Shown here: piece by piece, positions 23,822 to 49,264 of the stretch
Numbering within the stretch: the first letter of the stretch is position 1
Layout: each line of letters opens with the position of its first letter
Assembly: GCF_037975245.1 (NCBI RefSeq)
Contig: NC_092571.1
Location: 27,296,564 to 27,360,563 of the forward strand
DNA length: 64,000 nt
Source: Apostichopus japonicus
Taxonomy: Eukaryota; Echinodermata; Holothuroidea; Aspidochirotida; Stichopodidae
Direction: 5' to 3'
Program-made: the position numbers and the translations under genes
Notes under the pieces: generated by a model
What the model was told of the DNA's origin: nothing
The model's database searches: none
The model's input: the letters and a program-made list of their open reading frames with translations, nothing else

Positions 23822-24860
23822 GAATAATAATAATAATAAGAAAAAGTGTGGTGGGGAGAAGAAAAAAAAAACTTTAACAAAGACGTGGCCCGAATTTTAG
23901 ACTAAATCATAAAATTCTATTCGAAAGGAGGTAACGCTTTAAATTACGTTTGAATGAGGATAAATTATTAATTGAATGCAATGCAGTTGGTACGGAATTC
24001 CAATAAGAAATAGCAGAGTATTTGACAAAATGTTGACTACTTGCAAGAGAATAATGGGGAACGGAAAGTAAATTTGCATTGCGTGTATTGTGAGCATGAA
24101 AACAATTATTTGATACAAAAAATAGGAGAAGCTACTTGGTAGATTGTCGTGAAAAAGTTATATACAAAGATTAAGGTGTAGTACTTGACTAATTCAAATA
24201 TGGTTATGAGTTTACTGTCACAGAAGCGACTGTACGAGTGACTATTGTAAGGAACATCATAAATTGCACGCAACACTTTCTTTAGTAGAATATAGAGCTT
24301 ATTAATATGACTAGGATAAGTGTAGCCCCACACAATACAACAATACGATAAAAAAAGGCAAGGTAAAAATATTGTATAAAGTTATCAGAGTTTTAAAAGG
24401 GACAATTTTTTTTTAAACGATTGATAATGCCAATGGCTTTGGACACTTTTCTTTTTAAGTTCTGAATATGTGGGATCCAACTGAGATTTTCATCTAGGGT
24501 AATGCCAAGAAAATTTGTGGAATGGGAGAAAGGTACTGGCGTTCTATCGATTATAATCGCAAAGTTGGAAGAAACTATTTGTCGTTGATTGGGATGAAAA
24601 ATAATGGTGGTAGTTTTTTTAGCATTTAAGTGAAGTTTATTGGATCTGAATCAGGCAGTAATTTTGGGGATTTCAGTATTGATATCGTTAACAAGAGTAT
24701 TTATATCACGACCTTTATATAGTAAATTCGTATCATCTGCATACAAAATAAAGTGAAATTTTACATGCACAAACAGGAGAAATTGATCGGAACTGATGCA
24801 TAAAAGAAAAAAAAGCAATATAAAACACACACACACTGAGTAATATAGCCTGCTCATATA
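23822..24860 (-). mobile_element. Non-LTR retrotransposon fragment (YADD RT to 3' end), dead
   Basis: On the minus strand 24770-24720 reads FILYADDTNLLY, the catalytic YxDD box of reverse transcriptase. It is followed by SNKLHLNAKKTTTIIF and FLGITLDENLSWIPHI, the usual thumb region of Jockey/CR1-type LINEs. A TGA replaces the expected tryptophan before FRSNKL (near 24650), and more stops follow. Late sequence near 24100-23930 still shows HNTRNANLLS and SYWNSVP-like pieces. The 3' side meets an AAT repeat at 23822-23838. The copy is 5'-truncated at about 24860. Confidence 0.75.
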
Positions 24861-25084
24861 GCCTGCTTAGGGTAATTATCCTTTGGCTTTTATACACTAA
24901 TTGATAATCTTGACACGTCATTTGTTTTTTACATTAAAGTTACATTTTGTCTCAGTAAATAACGTTTCTGTGTTTTAATAAAATAAATATCATCCTTACG
25001 TGAAATGTACTGTAAATGTGTTGATATGTTTCTCACAACGCCCTGAATATATAATTGCTGCCCATCTTAAATCCATTGTACCGC

Positions 25085-25530
25085 TGCACTAAGAGCACTA
25101 GGCTAATTGGTCCGGAGCCGGGTAATGGGGGTGGGGGAAGTAAAGGGCGGTAACATTTTTTATCGTTTAGTATTGGGTTTTTATTACTATATCTGTTTTA
25201 GGCTTTTACAATAATTGTCTTGTACTACAGTTTCTCATACTTATTTATATTGAAACATAGACTATGATTTAATCTATTTTACTATTTACATATAATTCTG
25301 AAATTGTTTTGGACTATATGCGTTTTAGTTTTTAGAATCGTTTAGTACGGGTGTGTTGTTCATATTGTTGCTTTTGGCTTTTACATTTATTTTTGGCCTG
25401 ACTGGTTCTATATATTTTAATATCTGGGTTTTTGTTACTATTAGTTTTTAGGTTTTCCATTTGTAAAGCGCTTTGAGCAGCTTTGCTGATTATGCGCTAT
25501 ATAAATTTTACTTATTATTATTATTAGTAG
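25085..25530 (+). mobile_element. L2/CR1-like 3' UTR with (ATT)n tail
   Basis: Ends with TTTGTAAAGCGCTTTGAG, then ATGCGCTATATAAATTTTA and (TTA)n to 25530, a common LINE/SINE 3' terminus. No coding sequence is retained. Confidence 0.6.
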
Positions 25531-26735
25531 TAGTATGATGTTGTTTTTGCGCCACGCATCTGTTCGCTTCACCGGGAATGTGTTACGAAAACCTCGTAAA
25601 TGGTATAAGATGTCTGATCTTCTGTGGCTGATATACTATCATATGTTTGCAAAGGAATTAAACCCACATTAATCAGCATAACACACATCAAAAAGAAGTT
25701 GTTTTGTTTTGTTTTGTTGTAGTTATTTTGTTGTTTTCATTTTCAGTCCCGCAAACTGCTCTTAAAGCGCAAACGTGATGGACTATACTGTTACTTATTC
25801 TTATCGAGATGGAATTTCCTGATTTCGGTTAGAATACTTTGTCTGAGATTCTAGGATAGATGTCAAAACTAATGAGCGAAAACATCGAATCATGCGGGAC
25901 TGGAGATAAGGGTGCTTCTAAAGAAAAACAACCAACTGAGATAGAGTTATTAGCCCACTCTCACACACAGTCAAGATCTAACATTGAGGCTGTAAATTAA
26001 CAGTGTAGTTTTTGCAACCGTGTCATAAACTGTCGCTCACCAATTTTTAACAACCAGCATCATGTGATGTAGTATATCTATAACCTCTTTCGAAGGGACT
26101 ATTGGCACCTCACTTGATGTATAACACTGTCACGATAAACACCCGGTTTCAGTTTCAATAATGTAAGTGGACTAGGGTTTTTTCTTGACTAGTATCTGTG
26201 TTAGAGGACTTGTCTGGAAAATAAAAACTTTACCATCATGCGATATGAAATAATATTTTAAGGGTTGCTTTCAGTGATGCGTTTAAATACGTTATTTCAA
26301 AGGCACTGCTGTTTCTTTACAGTTATCTAATGTCATTGATTCATATAGCAACGCTTAATAGTTTCCTTTTCTCGCAAAAACACATAATAAGTAACAGAAA
26401 GGGTTTCAATTAACAATCTCGTGATTGCAATAAAATGTTGTTGTTTTTTTGTCAAGAATCCTAAATCTTAATCTAAATTAACCTGTCGAAGCATAGTTAT
26501 AAGTACTACGTTTTGAAAGTGATTTAGGTCAAAGTAAAAATAAGTTCATTTGTTTCATATAAACAGGACACTTTGCATTTTGTAGGTATTCTTTAGCTAT
26601 TGCTCTAGCAATGCAATGTTGCGTCACTGTTATGTAGATATAGTCATGGTTGGTTGTAGCTACAATAGTAGCACTTATCATTACAAAAGAACTATGAATG
26701 TACATGTCATTGCAAACACAGGTCGTGCTATTTCT
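25531..26735. other. Intergenic, no gene seen
   Basis: AT-rich stretch between the LINE tail and the last exon of the pseudokinase gene. Nothing supportable. Confidence 0.5.
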
Positions 26736-39599
<12,864 letters not shown>

Positions 39600-40930
39600 C
39601 TATAAAACATGAAACAAAGAAAATATATTGAAAACGGGAAGATGGGATAAATGGGAAATATGAGAATATTCATTAAATTCATACTTTAATCAATTGATGA
39701 CTTTGCATTAGTGTCCGGCCATTTATCGACATATTCACTCTCAAAGTACCAATACACAGAGGATATTTTTGTGAACTTGGATATCAGCGAAGGAATTGGG
39801 TTCTTTTGTTTATAGAAATCCATTTCCTATGGATATCCTGCAACATTTATGCTAATAACTCTGCGATAGCAGGATATCATTTCTAGGTTCGCCCTTATAG
39901 CTGTATCTGACTGCTTTCATTTTCTCCTCATTTACATGCCCGTCAATATTCATCTCATCATGCAACACGAAACACTCTAGAAAAGCTCGGGTAAGTCTTT
40001 CTGAGCTAATGAATGAAAATGGAAATAATTTTGAACTTGAACACTATTAACTAATTAATGTAAAGTACACACGATGCTTATAGAAATGTACTTGTAAATA
40101 CTGATTGTTAAAGAGGTACCCTACAAAATACGGATAGGTAATTTTTTAAGATGCAATGATGTTTTTCATAAATACATCATAAACCATAAATTCATGTTAC
40201 GTGTTATAATTACTCACGTTTTCATCCATTTGGAGCTACTAGTAATAAAGCAAATATCGTGAAAATTAAAGATGAATTTTGAGGAAATATGAATGAAATG
40301 AGTTATAACATTAACATTAGGAAATTAACATAAACATTAACATTAAACAAATTAACAAACATGATAGGCCTAATGATAAAAGCACTGACATAAATTCAGA
40401 TTACATGTTAGCATAAATTGACAGAATCTCAAAGTAATTTATTTTTAATTCTTTTATACAAAGATATGCAAAGTTTAGAGTATAGGTTAGGCTTCATCAG
40501 ACATGATATTATTACCTTGAAATTGTTCACACTTTTTCATTTTAAAAAAAAACACATTAATTTTTAATGTAATAATGTTGTTTGATTATGAAGAAAGTAA
40601 TGTATATAAGTCAATTGTACTTTCAAGCATTTATTGATAATCTATGTTATTGAAATAATGAGCCAAATTAAGGTGTGAACTTCAGGCACCCCACAAAGTC
40701 AGTAGAAAAAAAAATCACATTTCACATAAATTTGTCAATTTAGGCAATCAGCCTATTGTGGGAGTGGATGAAGTGAGGATGAATTGGAAGGCGAGGGGGG
40801 GGGGGGGGTGCTATAGAGTTTTGAAGAATGCTATGAAATGGAAGAGAGGTCGGGTCGTTGTCCATTAGATTTTTTTTTTAAGATGTCGAAAACTGTCTTA
40901 GGGATTAAAGAAACGAAGCAGACGCAGTGT
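39600..40930. other. Upstream of the last confirmed pseudokinase exon; nothing firm
   Basis: The missing transmembrane and ectodomain exons would be expected in this direction. One donor-like site (GAAAAC|GTGAGT near 40217) was tested and does not chain in phase. Confidence 0.4.
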
Positions 40931-40959
40931 CGAAATTACTGCAATTGAAATGTAACAAC

Positions 40960-43000
40960 GATTGTACCTCAAAATTCGACCGGTCGAAGTGATTTTATCT
41001 AAATTATCTATAGCCCCTCCTCTGAAACAACTTTTTTGTATTGAGGCTTTTGTACACAGGATACGTTAGAGGGGTCTAAAACGGTACAAGAGAAGCGGTG
41101 GTTTAGATATGTCATAAATCACACATGATATTCACATTTTTCATGTATTTATTAATTCGACCGGTCGAAGGTATAATTGTCAGAGCGACAGATGAGCGCG
41201 AGGGGTTTGGGAGGGGGAATGTTATGCCTTTCTCTGTTTGAATTCTTTTAAAAGAGCCTGAATTACAAAGGATAGGTTACAGGGGTCTAAAACGGTACAA
41301 GGGAGGTGCGGTGGTAACGATGTGTCATAAATCAAACAGGATATTCACATTTTATATGGAATTATTAATTCGACCGGTCGAAGTTATAATTGTGAGAGCG
41401 ACAGATGAGCTCAAGGGGTTGGGGAGGGGTATGCTATGCCTTTCTCTGTTTGAATTCTTTTAAAGAGCCTTTATTACATAGGATAGGTTACAGGGGTCTA
41501 AAACGGTACAAGGGAGGTGCGGTGGTAACGATGTGTCATAAATCAAACAGGATATTCACATTTTATATGGAATTATTAATTCGACCGGTCGAAGTTATAA
41601 TTGTGAGAGCGACAGATGAGCTCAAGGGGTTGGGGAGGGGTATGCTATGCCTTTCTCTGTTTGAATTCTTTTAAAGAGCCTTTATTACATAGGATATGTT
41701 AGAGGGGTCTAAAACGATACAAGAGAGGTGCGGTGGTAACGATGTGTCATAAATCACACAGGATATTCACATATAACATGTATTTATTAATTCGACCGGT
41801 CGAAGTTATATTTGTCAGAGCGACGGAAGAGCGCAAGGAGTTTGGGAGGGGTTATGTTATGCCTTTCTCTTTTTGAATTCTTTAAAAACAGCCTTTATTA
41901 CAAAGGATATGTTAGAGGGGTCTAAAGCGGTACAAGAGAGGTGCGGTGGTTAAGTTGTGTCATAAATCACACAACATATTCACAGTTTACATGTATTTAT
42001 TAATTCGACCGGTCGAAGTTATATTTGTCAGAGCGACGGAAGAGCGCAAGGCGTTTGAGAGGGGTTATGTTATGACTTTCTCTGTTTGCATTCTTTTAAA
42101 ACAGCCTCTATTACAAAGGATAGAGTTAGAGAGGTATAAAACGGTACAAGAGAGGTGCGGTGGTTAAGTTGTGCCATAAATCACACAGGATATTCACATT
42201 TTATATGTATTGATTAATTCGACCGGTCGAAGTAATTGTGAGAGCGACGGATGAGCGCGAGGGCTTGGGGAGGGGGTTTGTTATGTCTTTCTCCGTGTGC
42301 ATTCTTTTAAAACAGCCTTTACTACAAAGGATAGTAAGAGGGGCATAAAACGATACAAGAGAGGTGCGGTGGTAAAAAGGTGTCATAAATCACACAGGAT
42401 ATTCACATTTAACATGTTTTTGTTAATTCGACCGGTCGAAGTTATAATTGTGAGAGCGACGGAAGAGCGCAAGGAGTTTGGGAGGGGTTATGTTATGCCT
42501 TTCTCTTTTTGAATTCTTTAAAAACAGCCTTCATTACAACGGATATGTTAGAGGGGTATTACACGGTATAGGAAAGGTGCGGTGGTAAAGATGTGTCATA
42601 CGTCAAACAGGATATTCACATTTTACATGTATTGATTAATTCGACCGGTCGAAGTTATATTTGTGAGAGCGACAGATGAGCTCAAGGAGTTTGGGAGGGG
42701 GAATGTTATGCCTTCCTCTGTTTGAATTCTTTTAAAACAGCCTTTATTACAAACGATATGTTAGAGGGGTCTAAAACGATACAAGAGAGGTGCGGTGGTA
42801 AAGATGTGTCATAAATCACACAGGATATTCACATATAACATGTACTTATCAATTCGACCGGTCGAAGTTATAGTTGTGAGAGCGACATATCAGCGCGAGG
42901 CGTCGGGGAGGGGGTTTGTTATGCAATGTTGTGTAGTCTTGTACTTTTGGATTCTAAGGAAAACAAAACATGTGCCATAATTACTGTTAATTGAAATTTA
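40960..43000. repeat. Satellite-like tandem array, about 212-bp units with a palindrome
   Basis: The perfect 14-bp palindrome TTCGACCGGTCGAA occurs ten times: 40975, 41156, 41369, 41580, 41791, 42004, 42218, 42427, 42640 and 42853. Spacings are 181, 213, 211, 211, 213, 214, 209, 213 and 213. Between palindromes the units share GAGCGACRGATGAGC, TTATGCCTTTCTCTG, TTAGAGGGGTCTAAAACG and GGTGCGGTGGTAA. The array degrades at both ends, with TTCGACATGTCGAA at 43018 as a variant. No coding function; short frames are period artefacts. Confidence 0.95.
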
Positions 43001-44610
43001 CAGCTGAGGTTTTCTTTATTCGACATGTCGAAAGGACTATGTCGAATTCGCCTGATCGATTTTGTCTTGAGGAGGGGGCTATGGAATAAGTGGTGGACCA
43101 AATATCCAGCAGTCACGTGGTCTTTCTGCCTTTTTAAACATTTAGTTTGAACAAGCCATTAATACAATTACTGATATGATGAAATTAGCAGAGGCCATTT
43201 CAAGATTGCTCTGTTTTATTCATACTTAACTTAGTTTGCACATTTTGTTAGAAACAATAAACTACAGTAGGCCCCCCGACTTATTCAAATTTCGACACCT
43301 GTCGATTAAACAATTCCGATTTGTTTTCCGTTTACACAAGGTTTGTACCATCTCTGGACCCACCCATCCCAACCCACTTCCTCTGTGCCCTCCGAGAGGA
43401 AAGAAGCTGAGTTTTGGCATAATTACTTGTAATTTACTTGTAGCGGGAGGTGTAGAGCGGACTATAGAGAAGAAACATTAAAGGATTTAGGATCCTTTAA
43501 TACAAGGTTTCCAGATTTGAACGATTTGCGAAATTCGCCCTGTCGAAATGGGCATTTCGAATTTGTTATAGGCGGGTCTTTTTCCTGTCCAAATTTTGGC
43601 GAAATTTGATTGTTTGCTTCTAATGGAAAGATATTTCAATGCAGGCGTTTCGTACTTTAACTCTCCAATTCCGGCATAAATGTTGCCAACAGTTGATATT
43701 CGTAATTGTCAAGAACTCTAACTTGACCAGGGACCGGAGGTGGTTGGGATGGAGGAGGGGAGGGAGGGGGTGGTGTGTAACATATCACATTTCGGATATG
43801 TGTCTATCTGTATACTACGCTTGTGAAAGAACTATTGTAGTCACTGTGCTGCATCTGTATGTCGAAATGTGCAATTAAAGAATCGAAAAGTGCGAACACT
43901 GTCAAATACCACGACTCGAATGGTATCACCTTTAATCTTAAATTTTGAAGGTTCCTGCCTTATTTAAAGACTTGAACACTAGCCTTCCAGCAGGACACGA
44001 TATCAAGGACATTATAAACGTCATTAAGGGGCATTATAGGTGGTGGAATGATTTTAAAAGGGCTTAAACAATTAAAAGTGACGAAATTTGTTGTACTTAC
44101 CTTACCTTACTAAAGTACTATTATCATTATTATATTTACAGACTTTGGGTTGAGTGTCAAGCATGTGAGTTTACTTAATGAGGATTTGCGATATTTAAGC
44201 ACAGAGTTATTGTAAGTTTGCATATGGGTTGTTTTTGTGAAAAACGAGAAAATTGCGGTATTGATTGGGAATATATCAAGGACATTGGGCGGTAAATATC
44301 AGACGGACAATTCTTTGATATTTACAATTCTTTTATTTTTACAGTAACGTCAGAACAATCCCTTAAACTGCTCAGACAATATTGTCCTTACTAGGTTTAT
44401 ATATGTTGACCGAAATTGCAAAGAATCTATTCATTTAGTCTTTAAGCAGTCGTTCTTTCTTATTTATTGACCTGACGTGAACTTGCTTCCTGCTCTTGTT
44501 CATGTGACTCATTGCCTGTAGACGACTGTGGATGTATTCTAACCGGATGTCGAAAGAAGATTGTTTGTCACATGTCGGTGTAATAGACAATGTGGACGCA
44601 CTGTGTGGCT
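43001..44610. other. Non-coding stretch with TCGA-rich remnants
   Basis: Scattered TTCGAC...GTCGAA-like sites (for example AATTCGCCCTGTCGAAATGG near 43532) look like decayed relatives of the neighbouring array. No gene seen. Confidence 0.45.
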
Positions 44611-44853
44611 GACCATTAGTCTCGAATCGTGGGGAATCGATATAGACCGATTTAAATCGACATATACCGACTTCCTAGGACTTATACCAGTTTTTAGCAG
44701 TTTAAATTGACTTCTACCGATTTAATTTGACATATCATCGATTTAAACTAGTAGATGTCGATTTTAATGGACTTATACTAGTTTAATTTGACATATCATT
44801 GATTTAAATTGGTAGGCTATGCGTCGATTCCCCATTATTTGAGACTGATGGCC
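44611..44853. mobile_element. MITE with 30-bp imperfect terminal inverted repeats
   Basis: The left arm 44611-44640 (GACCATTAGTCTCG...GGGGAATCGA) and the right arm 44824-44853, reverse complemented (GGCCATCAGTCTCA...), agree at about 24 of 30 bases. The inside is built of repeated GATTTAAAtyGACatAT-like units and is itself inverted. No clear target duplication. Confidence 0.7.
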
Positions 44854-45159
44854 CTCGTAAGCACTGAGCACATGATGATGCAATCAACACAGATTTAATC
44901 TCAAGGAAAGAGGCTACATTAAGAATACTTGGCAATAATCATAACTTTCGTTGGTCACGTTCAAGCACGATTAATAATTACACACACAACAAAATGATTA
45001 TATACATGAAAGCAACAACGTATACAAGTAAAGAAAAAGTAAACATAAGGCACATGTTTTATGCATCATTCATTAGCAGTGTACATTTCTTTTTGTTTCT
45101 TGTTTTTAGTTTTTATTTAATGTTGTTTTCACTTGCCTTGTCAAACTAAACCCCTAAGG

Positions 45160-45663
45160 ATTTAAGGAGAGAAACTGTTGATAGATCTTATAAGCAGTTG
45201 GCAAGGTCTCATCTTAAGAATGATATTCAGGCTTGCAGTCTTTACTTTTATTAAGACAAGGAGTTTTTGGAAAATAAAGTTCAAAGACGTATGTGTCGTA
45301 CTAACAGTTCAAATCACTCACTGATGGATGTCTCCAATCATGAGGGGCATGGGATTCTCAATCTCATCACCCTGGGAATGAGAAGGTTGCGAGGGGTATT
45401 AATTCAAGTGAACAAGATTGTCCAAAGTTTTGAATACTTGGCTTTTAGTGACTTTAGTTTTTGTTTTCAAAGGGTAGGAATACCAGAGGTCATTGTCTTA
45501 AGTTGTAGTAGATTAAATGTCGGGAAGAACTCTTCTCAGAGACTTGAGGATGAATGGAATGATTCGGTGTTCCTTTCTTAAAAGGAAGTGTTAATGGTTC
45601 CAAGAATTATTTGAGAAAGAGCGATTTAATTTGAGGTTTCTGTGTTAATATATATTTTCATAT
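45160..45663 (+). mobile_element. Non-LTR retrotransposon 3' fragment, copy 1
   Basis: The peptide reads QLARSHLKNDIQACSLYFY, stop, then KVQRRMCRTN, HGILNLITLGMRRLRGVLI and NDSVFLS. This is the LINE thumb/C-terminal pattern (LEKVQRR, L..RRLRGD). A related copy is at 55400-55900, and the 3' part alone at 54250-54370. Confidence 0.65.
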
Positions 45664-45825
45664 TGTCGTTGGTGGGGACTTAATGTCTCTCGTGGTCCGT
45701 TTTACCCAAAAAAGCAATGACAACGATATAGGGAAAGAAAGGAAAAAAAGTCATATACCCATGACGAGAGTCGAACTCGTGCCTCGCCGCAAGCGACGTA
45801 TCCTAACCAATTAGACCACATGGGC
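45664..45825 (-). mobile_element. tRNA-derived SINE, copy 1
   Basis: The minus-strand head 45825-45757 reads GCCCATG, TGGTCTAATTGGTTAGGATA (A-box-like), GAGTTCGACTC (B-box-like) and CATGGGT. The seven end bases pair as an acceptor stem. A body rich in CTTTCTTTCC and ACGGACCACGAGAGACATTA runs to 45664. Three more copies are nearby. Confidence 0.75.
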
Positions 45826-45829
45826 TACT

Positions 45830-46730
45830 TATAGTTAATAAGTTACTTAATAGTTCTAATCAAGTTTCTTTCTTCTTATTTTCTCCATTTCTTGGTAATT
45901 ATATAGCTATTTTAAATCAATGCCAATAATGGTTTTAATTATTTTTTGAGAAATAATCCTTAAAATCTAAGTCTCGCCAATTAAAATGACTGAGCTAGAT
46001 ACTTAGTCTTTCACAAAATATTCGGTCAGTTTCTTAGATGAAAATGGGAAAGTGAAACACCCTAGATCTTTGATAAGTTTGATTTAAACATATTCAAAAT
46101 GGTTTTACTTGGTCTAGAGCAGTGGCGGAGAAACAGTGGGGTGGGGGTGGGGGTGGGGGTTGGGGGGGGGGGGGGGGGTAATCCCCCACTTTTTGAAGAT
46201 GGGGGTTGGCCCACACAATCAACCCCCCTAGTTTTTGCCAGTAATGTTCTGTTATAGCCTATGTTATGTGCTCCAAATGGCATAATAAATCAAATTATTA
46301 AATTTGAAATTGTTAAAGTTATTTCAACCTTTTACCTGGTAGGCTACATCAACAATTAACGACCGAAAACCGAGTTAGAATTGACCCACACATTATTTCT
46401 AGCCCCTTTTCCCCACCTTACGTATCGGAACTTGTAGCTCATACCACTAACTTCACCCCACAACAGACACATAAATAACGTTTTGTTGCTGTTGAATAGC
46501 TTTGGAACTGTATACACTTGCCAACTTCAACGAGGTGAAGGAAGGAAAAGAAAAAAAGAAAGAGAGAAAAGGAGAAAAGGATGGAGTAGAAAATAAGGCA
46601 AGAAAACGGGAAGAGAAAGAGGAACAGTGACAAAATTATTCGAATTTGTAAAGCAAACAGCAGATATCACATCATATCAGTGAGCTAGAATGGCGTTCCA
46701 CGATAAACAGCCTCCAAACCATGGGCGCAG
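45830..46730. other. Repeat-rich non-coding stretch
   Basis: Includes CAGTGGCGGAG plus long G runs at about 46126-46180, probably a one-sided remnant of the hAT-type MITE family. A GC-rich GGGCGCAGATCCTGG block follows at about 46723. No gene. Confidence 0.4.
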
Positions 46731-46871
46731 ATCCTGGTGAAGACAGCGGGACGCGTCCCCACCAACTTTTTCAGTAGTGGGGACATGCTATACCGTGTCC
46801 ACACCAATTTGTCTTGACCAATACAGTAGCTGCATTTCAAATTTCCCTGTATTGAACTTTGTATTGAACTT

Positions 46872-47031
46872 TGTCGTTGATGGGGACTTAATGTCTCTCG
46901 TGGTCCGTTTTACCCCAAAAAACAATGACAACGATATAGGGAAAGAAAAAAAGATGTCAGATACCCATGACGAGAGTCGAACTCGCGCCTCGCAGCAAGC
47001 GACGTATCCTAACCAATTAGACCACATGGAC
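46872..47031 (-). mobile_element. tRNA-derived SINE, copy 2
   Basis: Same structure as the copy at 45664-45825; tRNA-like head 47031-46963. The plus-strand LINE fragment present beside copies 1 and 4 is absent here, which shows the SINE is a separate unit. Confidence 0.75.
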
Positions 47032-47034
47032 TTC

Positions 47035-47442
47035 TTGTGAATTAGTGATGATTTTAGGAATATTATACACTTCAAAAAGGCATCTATTTTACATTTTTTT
47101 TTTACAGAAAACGTTGTTTAAATGCTTTCTTGACCTTCAACTTTTCAGAGATCGAAATCTTTCATCACAAATGATTGTATAATTAGAAGTTTTCCTTCAT
47201 GTTTTTAGAGAAATATTTGTACTGATTGAACCAAGCTATATCTAGGATTTGACCTTTTCTCCTTTCTTCTCCACGCTTCAGTAGACAGCTAAACTCCTTA
47301 TGTCCATAGACGGACGTTAGTGACAACAAGCTACTACAATTGTAAACAAACTTAACCCCCATTAAAGCCGCACACACCATATCCGACATTGCCCAATGAA
47401 ACTTGTAGTTTGCTGACCTACAAACAGAATGTGGAGATCAAT
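47035..47442. repeat. Dispersed repeat, left part, interrupted by DIRS
   Basis: Matches 54522-54943 and in part 56064-56265 (TAGGAATATTATACACTT, AGAAAACGTTGTTTAAATGC, CCATATCCGACATTGC). It ends at GTGGAGATCAAT where the DIRS element starts, and its sequence resumes at 52783. Confidence 0.85.
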
Positions 47443-47556
47443 CGTTAAATTAAACGAGACCATAGGTTGAAGTTTGATTGAGATTCTACTGAGACATTAC
47501 ACGAACGAAGGGATTACTTGATATTGTATAATTGAGGATTAGCTTCAGTTTTTAAA
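47443..47556. repeat. DIRS outer end (3' end of the coding strand)
   Basis: Bases 47443-47520 are the exact inverted match of 47646-47722. The inner part, 47517-47555 (ATTGTATAATTGAGGATTAG), is inverted relative to 52706-52743 at the opposite end. Confidence 0.9.
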
Positions 47557-47645
47557 GTTACCATATGCGATTGAACACCACGAACTTCTGGGATGGAAAA
47601 TTATGTGATAATAATCCTGCATGAGAATGCATTACATGAGAGGGC

Positions 47646-47767
47646 AAGTAATCCCTTCGTTCGTGTAATGTCTCAGTAGAATCTCAATCAAACTTCAACC
47701 TATGGTCTCGTTTAATTTAACGATTCTACTTCCCCATTACACTTCACTACGGAACTACTTGAGATTT
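47646..47767. repeat. DIRS internal complementary region
   Basis: Composite of two joined parts. 47646-47722 is complementary to the element's 3' end, and 47723-47767 (ATTCTACTTCCCCATTACAC...) is complementary to its 5' end at 52738-52779. The junction at 47722/47723 is therefore a copy of an end-to-end circle junction. Confidence 0.9.
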
Positions 47768-48147
47768 CAAAGCAGTGTTCAAGCGCATACGAACAGAAAG
47801 ATTACAAACGAACACAAATTCAAAGTTTGTATCTTTTTTAATATGCTTGCTGAGCAACAGAAACATTTCTTTTCTTTTTAAACAAGAACTGAGGTAATTT
47901 CATTACCACTTGGTACAAAGGATAACATAACATAGTTACTTTCCATACTTTGGAAATCAAAAATAAAAAAAAATCTCATTCTTGTGAATAAAATCTATCA
48001 TAGCATCCTCTTTGAGGAATATTCAAAACATTGTTACATCACTTCTACATCTTGAAGTATGTATATCAACTCATACCTATACATAACCCATCTGTAAAAT
48101 TATACCACACTTTTTATGTAATGCATATAGTAGAACTACTTTTACAC

Positions 48148-49264
48148 TTATGCATCCAAAACTGCCATTGCAAAAGTTTTGTTACTGACAATAGGTTTTT
48201 TGTAATACTGAGCAAAGGTTCTTTCCGAGGCCCACCTTACTGTACGTAAAATATCTTCTACAGGCAGATTTCTTGAATCTGCAGCGGAGGTAGAGGCTGC
48301 CCTGGTACTATGGGCCGCATATTGAACTACATCAACCCCAGCCTCCTCCAAAACAAGTTTAATCCATCGTGATAAAGTATTTCTCGTTACTGGTTTATGT
48401 GGTGGAACATAACTAATGAAAAGTTGCGATTCTGCTCCTCTTAATGAGGATGTGACGTTAATATAATGCTGAAGTACATGATGAACATCAAGATTCATGT
48501 CAGCCTGGTATGATGCCAACACAACTCTTAATGGATTGGAACCAGGCCGTGACTGCTTTAATTTAATAGGTAAGAAGAAAACAGCTTCCTTCCCATCCAA
48601 ATGAAGATTATTGACATCTAATAATTGCAGAGTTTGTAGTCTCTGAGCAGATAACAAAGCAACAAGCATTACTAACTTATGGGTTAATTGCTTTAAAGTC
48701 AATGATAATGTAGGATGAAGAGACCGGAGATAGTTCAACACAATAGACACGTCCCACATTGTCGTGTATCTGGGGGATGGGGTTCTCAATTCGAGAATTC
48801 CTTTGAGAAAACGGCCTGATGAGAGGATGTGAGCCAATAGTATTTCTTTGTTCATGATCCTATAATGCAGAAAGCGATGACCGTGCAGTGTTAATGGTAC
48901 TATAACTAAGGCCAGCATTGTAAAGACTCGTTAGAAAGTCAAGCACCTGATTTACAGAGGGATGAAGTGAATCAATTTGTTCCCTTGAACAGAACTTAAA
49001 CCACCTATCTTGATAAGTGCTGTACTGTTTTTGAGTGGATACCCTCCAGGATGCCATTAGGATTCTGGAAATTTCTTCTGGAATGTCAAGGTTTCGGAAG
49101 CGTTGCCAGACAACAGGCATGCAACCAACTGAATGTTGTGATGAAGGGGGTGCAGTTTGCTTCTGTCTTCGGATAGAAGTAAGACTTCTTTCCCCAACGG
49201 TAAATACCTTGGAATAGCTATGGTCATGTGTAACAGTTTTGTGTACCAGTTCTGAGTTGGCCAT
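48148..49264 (-). pseudogene. DIRS tyrosine recombinase
   Basis: The N-terminal part (frame 49264-48860) has a SAM-like core-binding segment, YQDRWFKFCSREQIDSLHPS. The catalytic part (frame 48918-48148) has the arginine in LLSAQRLQTL, then HSTRAASTSAA (the H-x-x-R box) and the tyrosine in FAQYYKKPI. This R-H-R-Y set is the tyrosine recombinase active site, used for integrating the circular DNA copy. The two parts are in different frames: a TAG follows SSLSAL near 48867, and a one-base shift lies near 48815, before GRFLKGILEL. So it is a dead copy. Confidence 0.88.

Noticed and set aside
40217-40237. Extra pseudokinase exon with donor GAAAAC|GTGAGT
   Set aside because: The phase required by the exon at 39599 would put a TGA in it.
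40960-43000. CRISPR-like spaced repeats
   Set aside because: The whole 212-bp unit is repeated, so there are no unique spacers, and the context is eukaryotic.
43639-43878. 79-residue frame
   Set aside because: No splice signals, domain or conservation clue; it lies in repeat-derived sequence.
45757-45825. Genuine tRNA gene
   Set aside because: Four copies share a non-tRNA body on the 3' side, the stems are imperfect, and loops vary between copies: a SINE head.
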